This document shows positions 9,742 through 19,380 of a stretch of DNA of 31,339 bases, in pieces. Numbering within the stretch: the stretch's first letter is position 1; every line of letters begins with the position of its first letter. Origin of the DNA: Vavraia culicis subsp. floridensis (Eukaryota > Microsporidia > Pleistophoridae). A model generated the notes under the pieces. It did not search any database. It had not been told where the DNA came from and saw only the letters and a list, made by a program, of their open reading frames with translations. The stretch spans positions 1 through 31,339 of the forward strand of contig NW_007360634.1 in NCBI RefSeq assembly GCF_000192795.1, given 5' to 3'. The position numbers and the translations under genes were made by a program.

Positions 9742-10534
9742 ATATTTATTTTACTGTGAACTGCGATATTTTATTAAACCGTTTTTAACTCCAACCGTGA
9801 ACCATCAGCTTAAAGATTGTACCTGTGTGCGATATTCGTGTTTAAAGAATGGAACACAAAATTAATGTTTTTCTGCGGTACGTACCTTTTTGCCACGTTA
9901 TTTGCAATGAGCAGGTGTTTTTCACCAGGAATGTGTTTGTTCATCTCCTCATACAGCGACAGCATCTTGGCAAACAAATGAGCGGTATCCGTTGTTTTTA
10001 CGCACAATATTCGTCCACCACATCGCTTAACTTCGTAGCAAACACCGATATACACGATGTCCTACGGCTATCCCTGGACTGTTGCAACGGGTGATTCGCA
10101 TATTAACGAGCACTTTTTTAAAAATCTTTCTTTCAAATGAGGTGAACTACTTGTGCCGTAAAAATGCATTCATAACCAATCACCAAGTAAATACCATTGT
10201 ATCATCCATCTCGATTATTTTTTGTTTTAAATACGTGATTGAATGAGTGATCTGCAGTGCATGTTGGCATGAGAAATTTTATTCACAAAAAACGTACAAA
10301 ATGCTTTTAAAGAAGTACTGCAAAGGAGTGATTCGTATGAAATGGTTTGATTCACAATACGAAGGTGTAATATGGAAAAATAGGATAATTTCTGGTGGGT
10401 TTGTACGCTGGAGGATGACCAGTACGAATAAATCAAAAATTAGACCAAATACCGTTCCTTTACGTGTAACGTATCGGTACCAAGCCATATTTACAATACT
10501 ACGCTTGATGTGCGGCATTCTTTAATGAAAGCAT
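9742..10534. other. spacer with scattered coding-like fragments
   Basis: This interval lies between the 3' ends of two convergent genes. Apart from the fragment at 9810-10061, open frames on both strands at 10227-10525 overlap each other, and none has a recognisable motif. Confidence 0.4.
9810..10061 (-). pseudogene. coding-like fragment, possibly a decayed gene
   Basis: The minus-strand open stretch ending at 9810 has codon use like a real gene (for example GCC AAG ATG CTG TCG CTG TAT GAG GAG ATG). It reads RILCVKTTDTAHLFAKMLSL, then YEEMNKHIPGEKHLLIAN. There is no ATG before this conserved-looking part: in the same frame the sequence is cut by TAG codons at 10062-10064 and just upstream. 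Neighbouring frames continue with coding-like words (GIAVGH, ESPVATVQG). It could be the remains of a gene, or an exon if an unrecognised intron ends near 10062. I cannot name the family. Confidence 0.3.
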
Positions 10535-11764
10535 TTACCGCTCCACTCTCCCAACGTGCACAATGGTAGGCCGACCGTGGCAGCAAACAAAGGGATACTT
10601 CAACGAGCGATACCACCTCACAATTTCTTTCATCTTGTGAACGCTTAGCTTTTCTTTGAATTTTATTGCTCCCTTACACGCGCTCTCCTTCAACGCTTCA
10701 AGATCGTATTTAATGCCTTTCATCTTCCTAATCTTCAACAATTTTTCTAGCCGTATTCTCTCGTGTATGGCATGCTGATCAATCATGAAAATGCTATCTG
10801 CTATTTCTATTACGATGAATTCATTGTTGAACTGTCCTATCAGTCGAGCATTGCTGACCTGCTCTTTTGTACATTTTTGGGTGTCTGCATGTCCTGGTCT
10901 TGGAAGTGTTTTTTTGCCGTATGAACCGGTGATATTCAGACCGTTATCCATTTCAACATCTCTCGCTTTCATCTGACCGTTGTTGTGTAGAGTTGAGCGC
11001 TCTTTTGATTTGCTCATCTTTTTACAAACCTTGCTACCTGTCGATCCACTTTCTTTGCGCCTGCGCTTCTCATCCTCAAAGTGCAGTATTCCAGTGTTTA
11101 CATCGCATTTCTCATACTTTTTAAGAAACCTATGGCACAAAACGTGGCTATTCTTCTCTCTGTCCAGGTACTTTTTCAAAGCAAGCGATTTAACCTTACA
11201 AACTATGAACGTGCCGTATGAATTAAAATATTGCTCTGCCTCTTCCACGATTTGACATGTTCTTCCAGTATTTTTGCCACGTGTTAATTTTGGATCACCA
11301 CCACGTACCCGCTGCATACGCTGTTCAATACCATTTCCATCGATGTTGCGCTGCCAATTCATACCATTGCAATTGTTTGAGGCACACCGTTTCACATTTC
11401 CATCACCTCTCATCTCTTCGCCATAAAATCTCTCATTGATCAGAATACCACCAATCACTATGTTGTGCATCAGCACACGCCATTCCGAGAAATGATCAGT
11501 AACAGTGTGTTCGCTGTCCGTGTACAGCATCACATCATAACACATGTCAGCATTGCCTTCCACCTGCACATCTCGTAAATTTTGTATTTTCTCTGTAATT
11601 AAATCTCCTGAACGTACGAGATGCAATGAATAGCTTGTTAATGGTTGCATATCACCTATGAACAGCTTTATAAACGTGCCTTTGCCTTCAAAGAGCCATC
11701 TAAAGAGTGCTGAAAGCTCTTCCATTGCTTGAAGAGGTAGCAAATAAAAGCAAATTATCTTCAT
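10535..11764 (-). CDS. MLH3: reduced MutL homologue with MLH3-type endonuclease motifs
   Basis: A 409-residue protein whose last 100 residues are the MutL C-terminal endonuclease/dimerisation domain. It has the metal-binding motif DQHA-x2-E-x4-E (DQHAIHERIRLE, 329-340), the ACK-GAIKF element (362-369), and CCHGRP (394-399). The wording of these motifs is closer to MLH3 (DQHA.HERIRLE, AC.GAIKF, C.HGRPS) than to PMS2/Pms1 (CPHGRPT with ACR.S). MLH3 pairs with MLH1 to nick DNA in mismatch repair and meiotic crossover resolution. Missing are the N-terminal GHKL ATPase (no ExxxN or DxGxG motif here or upstream) and most of the regulatory subdomain: only about 20 residues separate the DQHA and AC motifs, where about 100 are usual. 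Residues 1-110 may be a transducer remnant and 120-300 a disordered basic linker. The ATG at 11764 is the first in frame. Confidence 0.8.
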   Translation of the reverse strand: MKIICFYLLPLQAMEELSALFRWLFEGKGTFIKLFIGDMQPLTSYSLHLVRSGDLITEKIQNLRDVQVEGNADMCYDVMLYTDSEHTVTDHFSEWRVLMHNIVIGGILINERFYGEEMRGDGNVKRCASNNCNGMNWQRNIDGNGIEQRMQRVRGGDPKLTRGKNTGRTCQIVEEAEQYFNSYGTFIVCKVKSLALKKYLDREKNSHVLCHRFLKKYEKCDVNTGILHFEDEKRRRKESGSTGSKVCKKMSKSKERSTLHNNGQMKARDVEMDNGLNITGSYGKKTLPRPGHADTQKCTKEQVSNARLIGQFNNEFIVIEIADSIFMIDQHAIHERIRLEKLLKIRKMKGIKYDLEALKESACKGAIKFKEKLSVHKMKEIVRWYRSLKYPFVCCHGRPTIVHVGRVER

Positions 11765-13704
11765 TATTGTAGCGCTAGTGAGTCACTTTATAGTCAATTT
11801 GAGATCGTAATAAGCATTTACAGTACATATAGGAATTGCGGTACCGTGCTACGGGTAGTGTAATGGTTGTGTGACGTGTCCACAGTTTGTGTAGTGCTAA
11901 ACCATGCATTTACCAAATTTGGTACAAAATATGAGAGCACTACCACTTTCCGTGCTACTAAATATTAATTGATAGGTCTGAATTGATGTGCTTTATGGCA
12001 CCAAAACGATGAATACCAAGTACCAAGTTTTACTAAATGATGCCATCGGCAATACCATAGCGGTACATTGATCATCGTATATTTGTTACCAATCAGTAAC
12101 AAATACACATTTATGAACTATTCTAGGGATCGCAACGTGTAAATAAACAACTGAATCAGTTCGTTAGAATAAACAGAAACATTTCGTACGTTTCAAAGTA
12201 ACAATCGGCAGTTACGTTTATGTATACTACGTATACATACGACTACTGAGATTACCACAAATATATTTGTAATTCATTCCTTTTCCGTACGCAACCTAAT
12301 TCGTAATGATTTTAACGAATTCATGGTAAAATTAAGAAAAATTGATATTAGACCGGTTAAATTACCGGTTACTCGTACTATCAACAGATATTTACGGTAG
12401 GTACTGTTGTATGGAGACGAATCGTTTCACACCGATATAATCATTGTTTCGGTAGTAGATACATAAACTAGTACTAAACTTATTTATTATTTCATTTACT
12501 ACTCATCACAGCACGCTAAATTATCTAGAAGTACATTTCTGGCGGTTAACACTAATCATGGCCTCATTGGCTGTCGGTTCACGTGTCTAGCCGTAGCAGT
12601 ACGGTAGTACCGCGTTCTTTTGATGCATACGTTTCATTCGAAAACATATTTAGTAGAAAAGAGCACTTCCTAGTTCAATACATTTGCTGTTGGTAAGCAG
12701 AGTTTCTTCTAAATATGAGATGAAAGGATATTTTCAAATGAATTAGTCGCTAAAACCTGAAATGAACCTTATCTATCAAAATATGCCCTTTGATTTGACG
12801 TGTTCTTTCTCTGCCAGAACGGACAAAAGTCATCGCATTCTAATATCTTCTTTTTATGAGCTTTATATTCAATTATATTTGGCTGTCCCTGACAGCTTTC
12901 TCCTAACGTTAATGCACACCTTGGTTCTTAGTTCAACGTATTACTGCGCCTGCTCTGAGCATTTTTATTCGTGTCTCACATGGAGCAAACACCAAAATGA
13001 ATATTTTCATTTTAAAATATCATTATTGAAACAAAATCGTGCCATAGAACCACCGATGCCGTATGTCTTCATCTAATAATGCCAATATTTCTATTTTATC
13101 TGCTACTGCTCACTTGTGTTCATTACCTCACCTATTTTTAATACCGTAGGTATTTGTAACATAGGATAACACAATTGTGCACATTTCTTGCACATCACTA
13201 CGCTGTACCATCTTCAATATCATGCCGTTTCATACTCATCTTGTTTATTCTGCTTTACAACACGGTTTCTCATCTTCTAGCATTTACCTTGGTGTGCCGT
13301 TCAATAGTTTTCATATTTGATCGCTTCTTTCTCACCAAAAATATGTTCATTTATCTCTTCACAGCGAGGCAGCATTCAAATAGAATTTAATATCGTAGCA
13401 CGGTGCTATTCCCCTTTTTCATTACTATACACGTTCTACCCGGCGTTACGGTTCTTCTCCTGCTATCCGGACGGGCAGTTTCCCGTTAATGGATAACACG
13501 GCATGCGCACCACGTATATGCGTGACACATTGAAGCAAGCTAACTCAATTATTACCGTACGTTAAACGGTGTAACACGCAGCATCCTGCCATATCCATCC
13601 TACAAACTAAATTTATTCAATTGAGGCGCAGCTCATCTCACGGACCGGTTTCATCCCAAACACCAAATACTTGTAAAATACCATTTATTAACCATTTCTA
13701 GCCA
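11765..13704. other. 1.9 kb gene-free region
   Basis: No convincing gene. The longest open frame (12762-13076, plus strand, 104 codons) is rich in Ser, Tyr, Phe and Leu with no motif and may be chance. A perfect 9-bp inverted repeat with a 3-nt loop (TATGTATAC/GTATACATA) sits at 12219-12239, and a partial palindrome built on ACCGGT lies near 12353-12372. Confidence 0.5.
13684..13689 (-). terminator. AATAAA after the coiled-coil gene
   Basis: On the minus strand, AATAAA lies 15 nt beyond the stop of the gene at 13705-14055. Confidence 0.45.
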
Positions 13705-14055
13705 TCACAGTCCTCTTCCACCTTCACTTCTCTCTTCTCCACATTCCCTGTTACACCTGTCAAACTGTTCCTCATGCTCCCTGCACGCACTCTCCAAGGC
13801 ATCAATCTGTCCATTAGCCTTATCAACATCAACCTCGTCCCTCTGCAAGCACTCATACAAATTCTCAGCAATCTCGCAGATCTTCTTCTGTGTCTTTATA
13901 ACGTTCATAATCTCAGACAACTGTGTGGGCTGCTCCATCTCATATACCAGTTTTTCTGCTATTTTTGATAGCAATGCGTTGTATTCTGTCAGAATTGTGA
14001 GCGTGTTCTTCTGGGGGAGTACGTCTTTTACTTTTTTGAAGTCGGTTGTTTCCAT
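13705..14055 (-). CDS. small coiled-coil protein
   Basis: A 116-residue, Glu/Lys-rich, almost fully helical protein. Heptad-like spacing runs from about residue 18 (LTILTEYNALLSKIAEKLVY) through IMNVIKTQKKICEIAENLYE to IDALESACREHEEQFDRC. The tail EERSEGGRGL is polar. The architecture (three helices, about 115 residues) is like small Mediator head subunits, prefoldin-like proteins or kinetochore/vesicle coiled-coil subunits, but no diagnostic motif lets me choose. The ATG at 14055 is followed at once by well-used codons and preceded by an A-rich leader. Its real-gene status is supported by uniform codon use and a poly(A) signal; its function is unknown. Confidence 0.7.
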   Translation of the reverse strand: METTDFKKVKDVLPQKNTLTILTEYNALLSKIAEKLVYEMEQPTQLSEIMNVIKTQKKICEIAENLYECLQRDEVDVDKANGQIDALESACREHEEQFDRCNRECGEERSEGGRGL

Positions 14056-15851
14056 AGGCTTGTTTATTTTTTTTCTTTTTCTACTTTTTTTGTTATAATC
14101 AATGCTGTTACAGAATTGTCGTAGGTAGAGTGATCGTAAACAAACGGAGGTACGATCATTTTATGGTGCAACACAGGGTGTGTATGATATACCTCGCACT
14201 GCTGCCTGTTACCACCCAAAACGGTGAGCAATCAAACCGGCCCGTAAACAATGTCTGGAAGTAAAGCAAATACGTTTATTCAACGAATGCACCCGGAATT
14301 GATAACCGATCCAGCATTTGTCTACGAGGAAAGGTGATCACCGTATTTAATAACACGGGTGGCGTGGTGGTTTAAATAGCATATTAGGTAAATTTACCAA
14401 TATTGGAACGTATACCAGCAGAAAGCCCAGCCATTGACGAGATAAACATTTAATATGTGTTTGAAACACCGGTAAAGGATTAATTATTGGATATTAAACC
14501 AAATTTAATGTTCAACAGAAGTTTATCTCCCCACGTACCAACATCCTGACAAGCAAACTCTTCTGATTCGCTGAGACCAACCAGGTCATTTTTCAGGCTT
14601 ACTTACCATTCCGGCCACTCCCCAAGAATAAAGAATTAGTGCTCTGTTCAATACTACGTACGAACAGGTCGGTGCTAATTATTTTGACAAAAATAAAAGA
14701 AGAAAATTTAAAGCGTACGATAAGGAATAATTGCGCTGTTCATGCTACACACAGTATCAAAGGACAGAACGGCACCATCACATATAACAACGCATAAATA
14801 TTGATTATGCATTGACATAGGCATTGCCGCGTTGGGCAAGTTTGTTTGCACAGTGTTATGCGGTGTGGTAAATAAACCAACTTTCATACGAAACACGGAT
14901 ACCGCAGTAAAACCAATAAATTATGGGAAGAAGGGTTTTATCGCCGGTACTGCATGCAAGAATAAATTTAATGCTAAATTAAATTTTCTTCTCTTCTTGT
15001 CCTCAATAAAGTGCCGTTTAATCATGTGCTTTGGTTGCTCAGACTGGTAATGCCAGGTATTTTAGTGTAGATGCACTTTTGGAGGAGTGATGTATTTTGG
15101 ATGTAAATTGTGTGGGCAGGCACCGTGTTCTTGTTGGGAGTGTTTTGTGCATTGGTTTGTTACCCGTGGCAATACGGCCGGTTCATTCTTTTATGGCGTA
15201 GAAAAGGTGTTTGGAGGTGCAATAATAGCTTGTGAACCAGAACTGGCATGCAGTCAGGACATAACAATACCTTCATCGTGGTATGCGAGTATAGGATGCG
15301 TGGCACTACACGTTTTAAACTTGGTAAGGTGATTTAAAGCATTCCATCACGGCCGCATGTAACGTGGTTAAGGTCAATAACGGCTATTTGATGAGGAAAT
15401 CGCCTGATCGTGTGTTGTTGATCACATACGGTGAAAATTTGCTGATAAAAGCGTTGTGACCGGTCTTATACGCTCTTCAAGGACTAGCAATAATTCCTAA
15501 GGTCTTGGTGCTACTGTGGATGAAAAACATAGGGCACACCTCAACTACGCTACAACGTATTTCTAAACCGTACTATCCGTTAAATACACCGCCATTCTCT
15601 CCTCGATCTACCACTCGCATCCTAATGCAAGGCACGAGCGGTACGGCAACCAAACCCATCCCTTCCACTATAACATATTTATTTCCGTACCACCTCAAGT
15701 ATGCTATTCATATTTGATCCACCGTTCACACCGTGTTTCAGAATCGCGCAATACCAATCGGTCAACGAAGTAAATTTAGACCGCTTTTCTTCCTCCATAA
15801 CGCAACAATCCACACATCGCAAAACACAGAGAATAACCATCAAAGCTTTAA
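14056..15851. other. 1.8 kb spacer, few small open frames
   Basis: No gene of normal length. It contains the 28-codon frame at 14251-14337 and a Cys-rich 81-codon frame at 15087-15332 (N-terminus CKLCGQAPCSCWEC). The latter is in frame with an earlier 72-codon piece (14832-15050) but separated from it by two stops. None has a known motif. Confidence 0.45.
14251..14337 (+). CDS. possible 28-residue small protein
   Basis: ATG at 14251 opens a short frame reading MSGSKANTFIQRMHPELI, then TDPAFVYEER, then TGA. A CCC trinucleotide lies 7 nt before the ATG, matching the start signals of clear genes in this window, and the codons are balanced. It may be a small protein, the first exon of a gene, or the intact start of a decayed gene, since no continuation is found in other frames. 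No family is recognised. Confidence 0.25.
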   Translation: MSGSKANTFIQRMHPELITDPAFVYEER

Positions 15852-16232
15852 TTATGCCCATGTCTCCAACTCATCCTCTTTCTTCGTAACATCCTCCACA
15901 ACCTCCTTCCTAACAAACTTGGACCCACAATAAATGTTGAGCCTTCTTCCCTTGCTCACACACCCTACAACCTCATTCTCACATAAATACCTCAAAATAC
16001 GTATGCTGCTGTAAAGATTGATATTGTACTTCTCGGCGAGTGTCGACCGTGTTATCACTTTCATATTTGCTACGTCTTTGACAATCTTGTTGAACAGCTC
16101 AGGGTCTACACACGTGTGTCTGCTTGTTTCTTCTTTTGTCTTGCCGGTCGTCCATTTCTTCTTTTCTTTGGACGATGTTTTTGCTATCTTCGACTCTTTT
16201 GATGCCTTTGATTCGGGTGCTTTCTTGGCCAT
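15852..16232 (-). CDS. RPS25: 40S ribosomal protein eS25 (RPS25)
   Basis: A 126-residue small-subunit ribosomal protein of the eS25 family, located at the head of the 40S near the E site. The Lys/Ser-rich N-terminal tail (MAKKAPESKASKESK) leads into KKKWTTGKTKEE, matching the family's 'KKKWSKGK' element. A winged-helix domain follows: LFNKIVKDVANMKVITRSTL (family: ...I.KEV...K.IT.S.L), then SIRILRYLCENEVV and SKGRRLNIYC. The length is about that of the family. The start at 16232 is preferred because the longer frame (to 16406) adds 58 unrelated residues and CCC lies 4 nt upstream of this ATG. The identification is firm. Confidence 0.95.
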   Translation of the reverse strand: MAKKAPESKASKESKIAKTSSKEKKKWTTGKTKEETSRHTCVDPELFNKIVKDVANMKVITRSTLAEKYNINLYSSIRILRYLCENEVVGCVSKGRRLNIYCGSKFVRKEVVEDVTKKEDELETWA

Positions 16233-16749
16233 GGATGGGCAAAAAAATTTTGTGAAAAAATACGTGCGGTGTTCACGGGGCGTTCCCGACAAAAAATGCG
16301 TGGTGCCAAACGCATGCACCACTGCATGGAGCAAATACCGTTCTGTTGTTACAGCACATGGCAAAAAGCACGAACGGTGGATGTAGAATTTATCACAGGG
16401 AAGCAATGATCAGTCTTAATGGGTGTTCGGCAGCACATCGATTAAAATGAGGTAGAAATTGCTCAAGTACATGTTATGTGCATAAAGTAATGAATTAAAT
16501 GCATAAACACAGATACAGCACCATGAGTTGGATTGAACTGCTGTGTTGGCTCGTCTTCGCGATGTGCTAAAACGAACACAGTGCTCCAAAGGATCGATGA
16601 GAAAAGATGCAGCACGATGTCCACAGTACCGTGATGAATTGAACAGAAGCGGCGTATCATCGCGTTAATCTGCTTCCAAACGCACCGGTTCGTTCCATTT
16701 CCTCCCGTGTAGAGGGGACACTGCAAACACACTCATCAAAATGCACTCA
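16233..16749. other. spacer between eS25 and PP4R3
   Basis: Holds the eS25 upstream region and the PP4R3 3' flank. An 89-codon minus-strand frame at 16463-16732 has no motif and is not called. Confidence 0.5.
16237..16239 (-). promoter_or_regulatory. CCC start-site signal of eS25
   Basis: The minus strand reads GCCCATCCATGGCC; CCC lies 4 nt before the chosen ATG and helps fix the start. Confidence 0.5.
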
Positions 16750-18369
16750 TCATTCGCACAGGTCCTTGAGAACGCAATCAAAATGTGGTTTGGTCAGAAT
16801 AAACAGCGCACACATCAACGAGTACAGCATGTTCTTATCTTCTACCACACTTTCATACACCTTCACAAGCACCTCCTTGTGCTCAGCAACGTAATCAACA
16901 ATGACCCGTCCAAAGGTACGTATCAGGTTCAAAATCACGCGCAGCACGAACACCCTGTTGGAAAGATCGTGTGCTAAAAGCGCACCAATCATTCTTTTTA
17001 GGAGATTCGTGGACAGAAAGAAGTCCAAGGCGTAGTAATCGTGCATCTCAGAGATGAATATCATCACAGAGTGCATCATCTCTTCGATTCTTGGCGGCGT
17101 GTTTGAGTAGAACTCGTTGACGAGCAGCATATCGGGCAGGCACAGGAACAAATTGGTAAGGAACGTGTGATCACCGGTACGCATCATTCTTTTGAGTATC
17201 TCCAGCACGGTAACGCGCACGTTGTCCTTTTCGTACGTAAGTACGTTCTGGACGTACTCCTTGAACGGATCAAAGAATTCGCGCTCACGGATTATTTGTG
17301 CCATCGTACGTTCATCATTGATGAACATCTCCACGGTGATGCTGGCGTACTGGCGCAGGAACATCTTCTGTGCGTGTATATCTGCCCTAATGTACGGTAG
17401 AAGGGGGAGTAGAACATCCTTTTGCATGCCTGGCAGTGCCTTTCTGTTTATTTTGTTGATGAGCAGCAATTTTTTATGTTTCGACTCGTTGCTGCGCAGG
17501 TATTCTCTGGTCTTTCCGTCTTCTATGAGAAGTAACATACGATTTAACAGCTCATTCCCTGCAACATGCGGATTATCACCGGTTGTGTGCTCATCGCTCA
17601 CCTTGCTGGTTCTGTTTAACGAATATTGTACCGTTCCTTCTCTGCTAACCGTACGATCTGTTCCGTTCGTCAAACTCGTTACAACTTCCTTCGCTCTGTT
17701 CAACTCATCCGTACTTGTCAGGCCTTTCGTCTCCTCACCACCATCACGCATCGCACTTTCCTCGTCATTCACAGATGTGCTTTGTTCAGCACCACCCGTA
17801 CATGCGCTCAAATCATACAAGTCTCCTAAAAGGAACGTACCTCTGTTTTGCAAACCAATTCCTCTTTCTTTACGCTCATCAACAGCTGGCAAAACGGCAA
17901 GCAATTCTTTCTCGCGTTCCATAAGCTCAACCACGATCGTATCCTTCCTCAAAGCCACCAAATCCGCAAAAATCGCTCCATCAAAACTCGTAACCAGCTG
18001 GTCAATGTACAACCCGCTAATCACTTTATTAACAACGTACAGCACGCTAAACTCTGACAATTTTGCTGTCAGCACCACGCCAAGTTCTTCCAAGCTGTTG
18101 AAGTCAACGTTTTCATTGAAAAATTCGTAGTAAAGATTGCGGTTTCTTTCCGTATCAAAGCTGAGAGCATATTGCTCGCCGTTTCTCAGGATCAGAATTG
18201 TAGTACCGGATTTTTCTGCTCGTAGGTTGCTGGCGGGCAGCACGTATTCACCAGCGTTGTTGGTGAGCACGATCGTGTTGCGTGCAGAGAACAGATTGAT
18301 CTGTCCGGTGAACAGTGCCAGCCATTCTTCGTTGGCGTTGTTCACGAACAGCCGGGCATCTATTTTCAT
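16750..18369 (-). CDS. PSY2: protein phosphatase 4 regulatory subunit 3 (Psy2/SMEK), shortened
   Basis: A 539-residue protein. Residues 1-95 fit the EVH1/PH-like N-domain of PP4R3 (strands such as EWLALFTGQINLFS, TTILILRNGEQYALSFD, then the helix RNRNLYYEFF). After an acidic, Ser/Thr-rich segment (about 170-265) comes the SMK-1 armadillo-type domain: MLLLIEDGKTREYL, VEMFINDERTMAQII, then ALDFFLSTNLLKRMIGALL and RVFVLRVILNLIRTF near the C-terminus. The last part matches the family segment that ends in 'HL.L.ALRF.R.IIG'. PP4R3 targets the PP4 catalytic subunit to substrates in DNA-damage and centromere pathways. Animal and yeast forms have about 830-860 residues; this copy has a compact SMK-1 region and lacks the acidic tail. 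CCC lies 5 nt before the ATG. No PP4 catalytic subunit is in the window. Confidence 0.75.
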   Translation of the reverse strand: MKIDARLFVNNANEEWLALFTGQINLFSARNTIVLTNNAGEYVLPASNLRAEKSGTTILILRNGEQYALSFDTERNRNLYYEFFNENVDFNSLEELGVVLTAKLSEFSVLYVVNKVISGLYIDQLVTSFDGAIFADLVALRKDTIVVELMEREKELLAVLPAVDERKERGIGLQNRGTFLLGDLYDLSACTGGAEQSTSVNDEESAMRDGGEETKGLTSTDELNRAKEVVTSLTNGTDRTVSREGTVQYSLNRTSKVSDEHTTGDNPHVAGNELLNRMLLLIEDGKTREYLRSNESKHKKLLLINKINRKALPGMQKDVLLPLLPYIRADIHAQKMFLRQYASITVEMFINDERTMAQIIREREFFDPFKEYVQNVLTYEKDNVRVTVLEILKRMMRTGDHTFLTNLFLCLPDMLLVNEFYSNTPPRIEEMMHSVMIFISEMHDYYALDFFLSTNLLKRMIGALLAHDLSNRVFVLRVILNLIRTFGRVIVDYVAEHKEVLVKVYESVVEDKNMLYSLMCALFILTKPHFDCVLKDLCE

Positions 18370-18374
18370 CGTAA

Positions 18375-18377
18375 GGG
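18375..18377 (-). promoter_or_regulatory. CCC start-site signal of PP4R3
   Basis: CCC lies 5 nt upstream of the ATG at 18369 on the minus strand, with a second CCC slightly further upstream. Confidence 0.45.
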
Positions 18378-19380
18378 TTTAATGGGCATTTTGTATTCGT
18401 ATGGTGGTTGAAAAGAGCACATCTTTATGGCATGGATTGTGCTCTCACATCATCGTATTTAGACTTGTCAGTGGCACGGCTCGTGCCTGTATTGCAAACG
18501 GCAGGGTATTTTACCGGTGCATTATAAACATGCTGCAGCGCGCCGTCGTAGCAAATTTGTTGTATTCTGATCTTTTCGTGTAACAGGGCCACAGAAACTT
18601 CACTACTCAAGTTCCACTACGTGCACACTGAAAAGAACTAAGACCGATAGCAGCACAGAAAACAGTGTTAACATTCACCTAGCGGTTCATGCAGGCTCTT
18701 CCCGTTTCTTAGCTCAGTAAATGCGTAAATAACGGCGTGACCGTGCTATTCCGGTTATCTCTCTACAGAGGTGCGCAGCATCACCTAATACATTTGATTT
18801 GATCGATTGCCGTGCTACAGGTTCTTATCACAGATAAAAACTGCAATTGATAGGTATTTGATCATGTCTACCAGCACATATCTTATCCTGATAAGAACAT
18901 ACACCTGGTCTACGACCGTATTAAGAGATGTGATTACCATTCTTACACGATACGTTACCGTAGCGGTACTATCCAATGTGCCGGTTTAACACTTCTGCCC
19001 AATTAACAACGGCATGTTACCGGGTGCTATTCCTACCTGATAAGGCATCCCCTTTTGTTAACTTGTTGCTCAACCCGCCGTAGCAAATGCTTTTTGCACA
19101 TTTCGTTCATTTATGCACTAAGTACGTTTATTTAACGGAATATGCCCCTATCAGCGATGAAAGTGCTCAAATGTTCTAAACATGGGCACATACCTAGGGC
19201 TATCGCATTTACATCCGTGACGTGCGCTATCATGCCCTGTCATCACGTTCGTTTGGTGATATTCGACACGTCTGTAACAAATTAAATCATATTTTGGGCA
19301 GGATGATTCGTCTCTGCCACTCATCAATAGAAAATAGGCGAGCGTGTGTATTCATTGGTATCACCGTGTATAAATGAGAA
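18378..19380. other. 1 kb divergent promoter region
   Basis: This is the shared upstream region of the PP4R3 gene (minus) and the calcineurin A gene (plus). A TATA-like TATAAATGAG lies just before the calcineurin start at about 19369. Short open frames on both strands have no motifs. Confidence 0.45.

Noticed and set aside
12762..13076. 104-codon open frame
   Set aside because: No motif, no start signal, composition as expected of AT-rich noncoding DNA.
15087..15332. Cys-rich 81-codon frame
   Set aside because: The CxxC-like start is suggestive but there is no family match, no start signal, and stops separate it from the in-frame piece upstream.
17192..18130. 312-codon plus-strand open frame
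   Set aside because: It is antisense to PP4R3, Ser-rich without motifs, while the minus-strand frame has family features.
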